In this document: positions 5,584 through 6,851 of the stretch, piece by piece
Position numbering within the stretch: position 1 is the stretch's first letter
Layout of the letters: the number at the start of each line of letters is the position of its first letter
Source: Cenarchaeum sp.
GTDB taxonomy: Archaea > Thermoproteota > Nitrososphaeria > Nitrososphaerales > Nitrosopumilaceae
NCBI GenBank assembly: GCA_007570915.1
Contig: RKSK01000174.1
Span: 1 to 6,851, forward strand
Length of the DNA: 6,851 nucleotides
Direction: 5' to 3'
The notes under the pieces: model-generated
The model's database searches: none
What the model was told of the DNA's origin: nothing
What the model saw: the letters and a program-made list of their open reading frames with translations, nothing else
Program-made: the position numbers and the translations under genes

Positions 5584-6742
5584 GGCAGGCCCGCGGCCGG
5601 CGGTGCGCGCCGCGCAGGCGATCGTCCCCCTCGCGCTCTCCGTCGCGCTTGCCGCGTACGTCCTGGCCCCCGGCCCCGGCCTAGAGCCGCCCGGCCTCGT
5701 CGTCCTGCCCGAGATTGCGATCGAGCGGGTAGAGTTCGCCGACGGCGAGATACGCGCAAGCGTGCGAAACACGGGGCACATTGACGTGAGCATCGCGCAG
5801 GCCGACGTGAACGACCGCATACAGCCGTCTGCCGCCGAGCCCGGCGCGGACCTGGGGCGCCTCGCGCAGGCGACGGTGCGAATCCCATACGAGTGGAACG
5901 CCGGCGAGCCCTACGAGATCGGCATCACGCTGGACGACGGGACGCGCTTTGCGCGAGCCGTCGAGGCGGCCGTGCCGGCCTTTCGCGCCGACGCGCCGAC
6001 CCTCTCCTACCTCGTGGCAGTCGGCGCGTGCGTCGGCGTGGTCCCCGTCGCGATCGGCCTGGCGTGGAGGCCGGCGATCGCGCGCCTGCGCTCCGGCGCG
6101 CGCGCGGCGATCCTCGCCTTCGCCGTGGGCCTGCTGGCCTTTGTCGCCGCCGACACGATGCGCGAGTCCCTCGAGGTGTCAGCCGAGTGGGGCCTGGACT
6201 CGGCCTACAACGGCACGCTCATGGCGGCCACGGCCGCGGCCCTCGTGTTCCTGGCGATGCAGTGGGCGTCGTCGGCGATGCGCCGCGCCGGCGCGCAGGC
6301 GCCTGTCGCCATCGCCGTCCTCGTGGCCGCGGGAATCGGCATGCACAACCTCGGCGAGGGCCTGGCCATCGGGGCCGCCGCGGCCCTCGGGCAGGCCGCC
6401 TTTGCCTCCACGCTCATAGTCGGCCTTGCCCTCCACAACGTGACCGAGGGCCTGGCAATCGCGGCGCCCGTGGCCCGCTCGAGGGTCGGCCTGGCCGGCC
6501 TGGCCGGCCTGGCGGCCCTGGCGGGCCTGCCCGTGATGGCAGGCACGGCCGCCGGCGCCCTGGCCTTCTCGCCCGTGTCCGCGGCGGTCCTCCTGGCCGC
6601 CGCCGCAGGCGCCGTGGCCCAGGTAATCGCCTCGATGGCCTCGTGGATGCGCTCCGAGGGCATATCGCTCTCCGGCGCGCCCGTCCTGGCGGGCGCGGGG
6701 GCAGGGATGGCCACGCTCTACGCCGTCAGCGTGCTCGCCTAG
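5573..6742 (+). CDS. ZIP-family metal permease with N-terminal extracytoplasmic domain
   Basis: A 389-residue membrane transporter for divalent or related metal ions. The layout is: an anchor helix (about 13-33); a beta-rich domain (42-136) with RASVRNTGHIDVSIAQADVN and IPYEWNAGEPYEI; then eight hydrophobic helices, about 143-165, 176-196, 215-233, 243-272, 276-300, 306-331, 335-358 and 368-388, the ZIP number. The fourth carries HNLGEG (258-263) and the fifth HNVTEG (288-293). Classical ZIPs have HNxPEG in TM4 and HExPHE in TM5, so the metal site is altered. D194, E198 and E201 in the second ZIP helix may contribute. The ATG at 5573 lies within the last codons of the oxidase gene (11-base overlap), so translation is probably coupled. 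Copper uptake after oxidation state change by the oxidase is a reasonable guess; zinc, iron or manganese are possible. A 9-base repeat encodes part of the sixth helix. Confidence 0.88.
   Translation: MASEAGPRPAVRAAQAIVPLALSVALAAYVLAPGPGLEPPGLVVLPEIAIERVEFADGEIRASVRNTGHIDVSIAQADVNDRIQPSAAEPGADLGRLAQATVRIPYEWNAGEPYEIGITLDDGTRFARAVEAAVPAFRADAPTLSYLVAVGACVGVVPVAIGLAWRPAIARLRSGARAAILAFAVGLLAFVAADTMRESLEVSAEWGLDSAYNGTLMAATAAALVFLAMQWASSAMRRAGAQAPVAIAVLVAAGIGMHNLGEGLAIGAAAALGQAAFASTLIVGLALHNVTEGLAIAAPVARSRVGLAGLAGLAALAGLPVMAGTAAGALAFSPVSAAVLLAAAAGAVAQVIASMASWMRSEGISLSGAPVLAGAGAGMATLYAVSVLA
6488..6532 (+). repeat. 9-base coding microsatellite in the ZIP gene
   Basis: About five tandem units of GGCCTGGCC, the first two perfect and the later ones with 1-2 changes, encode a GLAGLAGLAALAGLP helix (residues 306-320). 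Unit length is a multiple of three, so copy-number change would keep the frame. Confidence 0.7.
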
Positions 6743-6753
6743 GTGCGCAGAAT

Positions 6754-6770
6754 TTGGCCCGTTGGGTCAA
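6754..6770. promoter_or_regulatory. Palindrome TTGGCCC-GTT-GGGTCAA, candidate operator
   Basis: Seven-base arms separated by GTT match at six of seven positions, with one G-T pairing. It lies 11 bases after the ZIP stop and about 20 bases before the TATA-like box at 6789, where an activator or repressor of the next gene would sit. A related TTGGCCCG-A-TTGGG occurs at 6804-6817, on the other side of the TATA box. It could instead fold as a hairpin in the ZIP mRNA end, but no T-run follows. Confidence 0.5.
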
Positions 6771-6788
6771 CTATGGTCCCCCACAATG

Positions 6789-6798
6789 GATAAATACT
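6789..6798 (+). promoter_or_regulatory. TATA-like box of the next gene
   Basis: GATAAATACT is an AT-rich block centred near 6794. The predicted start, about 26 bases on, is 6820, which coincides with a TTG codon and lies 16 bases before a GTG. It shows that a new transcription unit begins here and is not part of the oxidase/ZIP operon. Confidence 0.55.
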
Positions 6799-6819
6799 TT
6801 GGATTGGCCCGATTGGGCG

Positions 6820-6851
6820 TTGAAGGGGACAACGGTGCGCGCCCTGGCGGC
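6820..6851 (+). CDS. Possible first codons of the next gene (cut by window edge)
   Basis: Two starts share one frame: TTG at 6820 (M-KGTTVRALAA) and GTG at 6836 (M-RALAA). The GTG has AGGGG seven bases upstream; the TTG fits a leaderless start at the TATA spacing. At most 10 residues are visible, so no product can be proposed. A different frame from the ATG at 6786 is also open, but that ATG lies upstream of the TATA box. Confidence 0.3.
   Translation, partial: MKGTTVRALA

Noticed and set aside
6786..6851. ATG at 6786 as start of the next gene
   Set aside because: It lies just upstream of and partly within the TATA-like box, so a transcript from that promoter would not include it. The TTG/GTG downstream fit better.

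Overview
The window looks like chromosome from a high-GC ammonia-oxidising archaeon (Nitrososphaerota/Thaumarchaeota). The Cenarchaeum-like sponge-symbiont branch is my best guess, because most relatives are AT-rich. The evidence is archaeal-type PheS/PheT, archaeal TATA boxes about 26 bases before likely transcript starts with almost no 5' leader, frequent AGG and ATA codons despite the GC richness, and a two-domain multicopper oxidase followed by a divergent ZIP permease. The species call is inference.

Left part (1-2736, + strand): the C-terminal half of pheS runs directly into pheT, with TAG immediately followed by a TTG start. A small winged-helix protein follows and seems to have its own promoter laid over the pheT stop codon. 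Its end overlaps by 8 bases the end of a convergent minus-strand gene (2729-3241). That gene encodes a membrane-anchored protein whose topology and sequence resemble p24/GOLD-domain proteins.

Middle part (about 3400-4260, - strand): a visibly less GC-rich cassette of two tightly spaced minus-strand genes. One encodes a 75-residue soluble protein and the other a 202-residue multi-helix membrane protein. I recognise neither with confidence. The base composition suggests recent acquisition.

Right part (4257-6742, + strand): a 304-base divergent intergenic region carries a tandem 19-base, roughly palindromic repeat just upstream of a TATA box. It drives a two-gene operon. The first gene is a secreted two-domain multicopper oxidase with its type 1 copper site in domain 1, four HxH motifs for a trinuclear cluster, and Leu at the usual axial Met position. 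The second, overlapping by 11 bases, is an 8-helix ZIP permease with an extra anchor helix and an extracytoplasmic beta-domain, and with HNxxEG in both metal-site helices. Together they look like a copper (or other metal) oxidation/uptake module. The last 109 bases hold another promoter with a TTGGCCC palindrome and probably the first codons of the next gene. A 14-base motif is shared, with one mismatch, between this promoter region and the one in front of the oxidase.

I saw no rRNA, tRNA, CRISPR array, transposase or convincing terminator.
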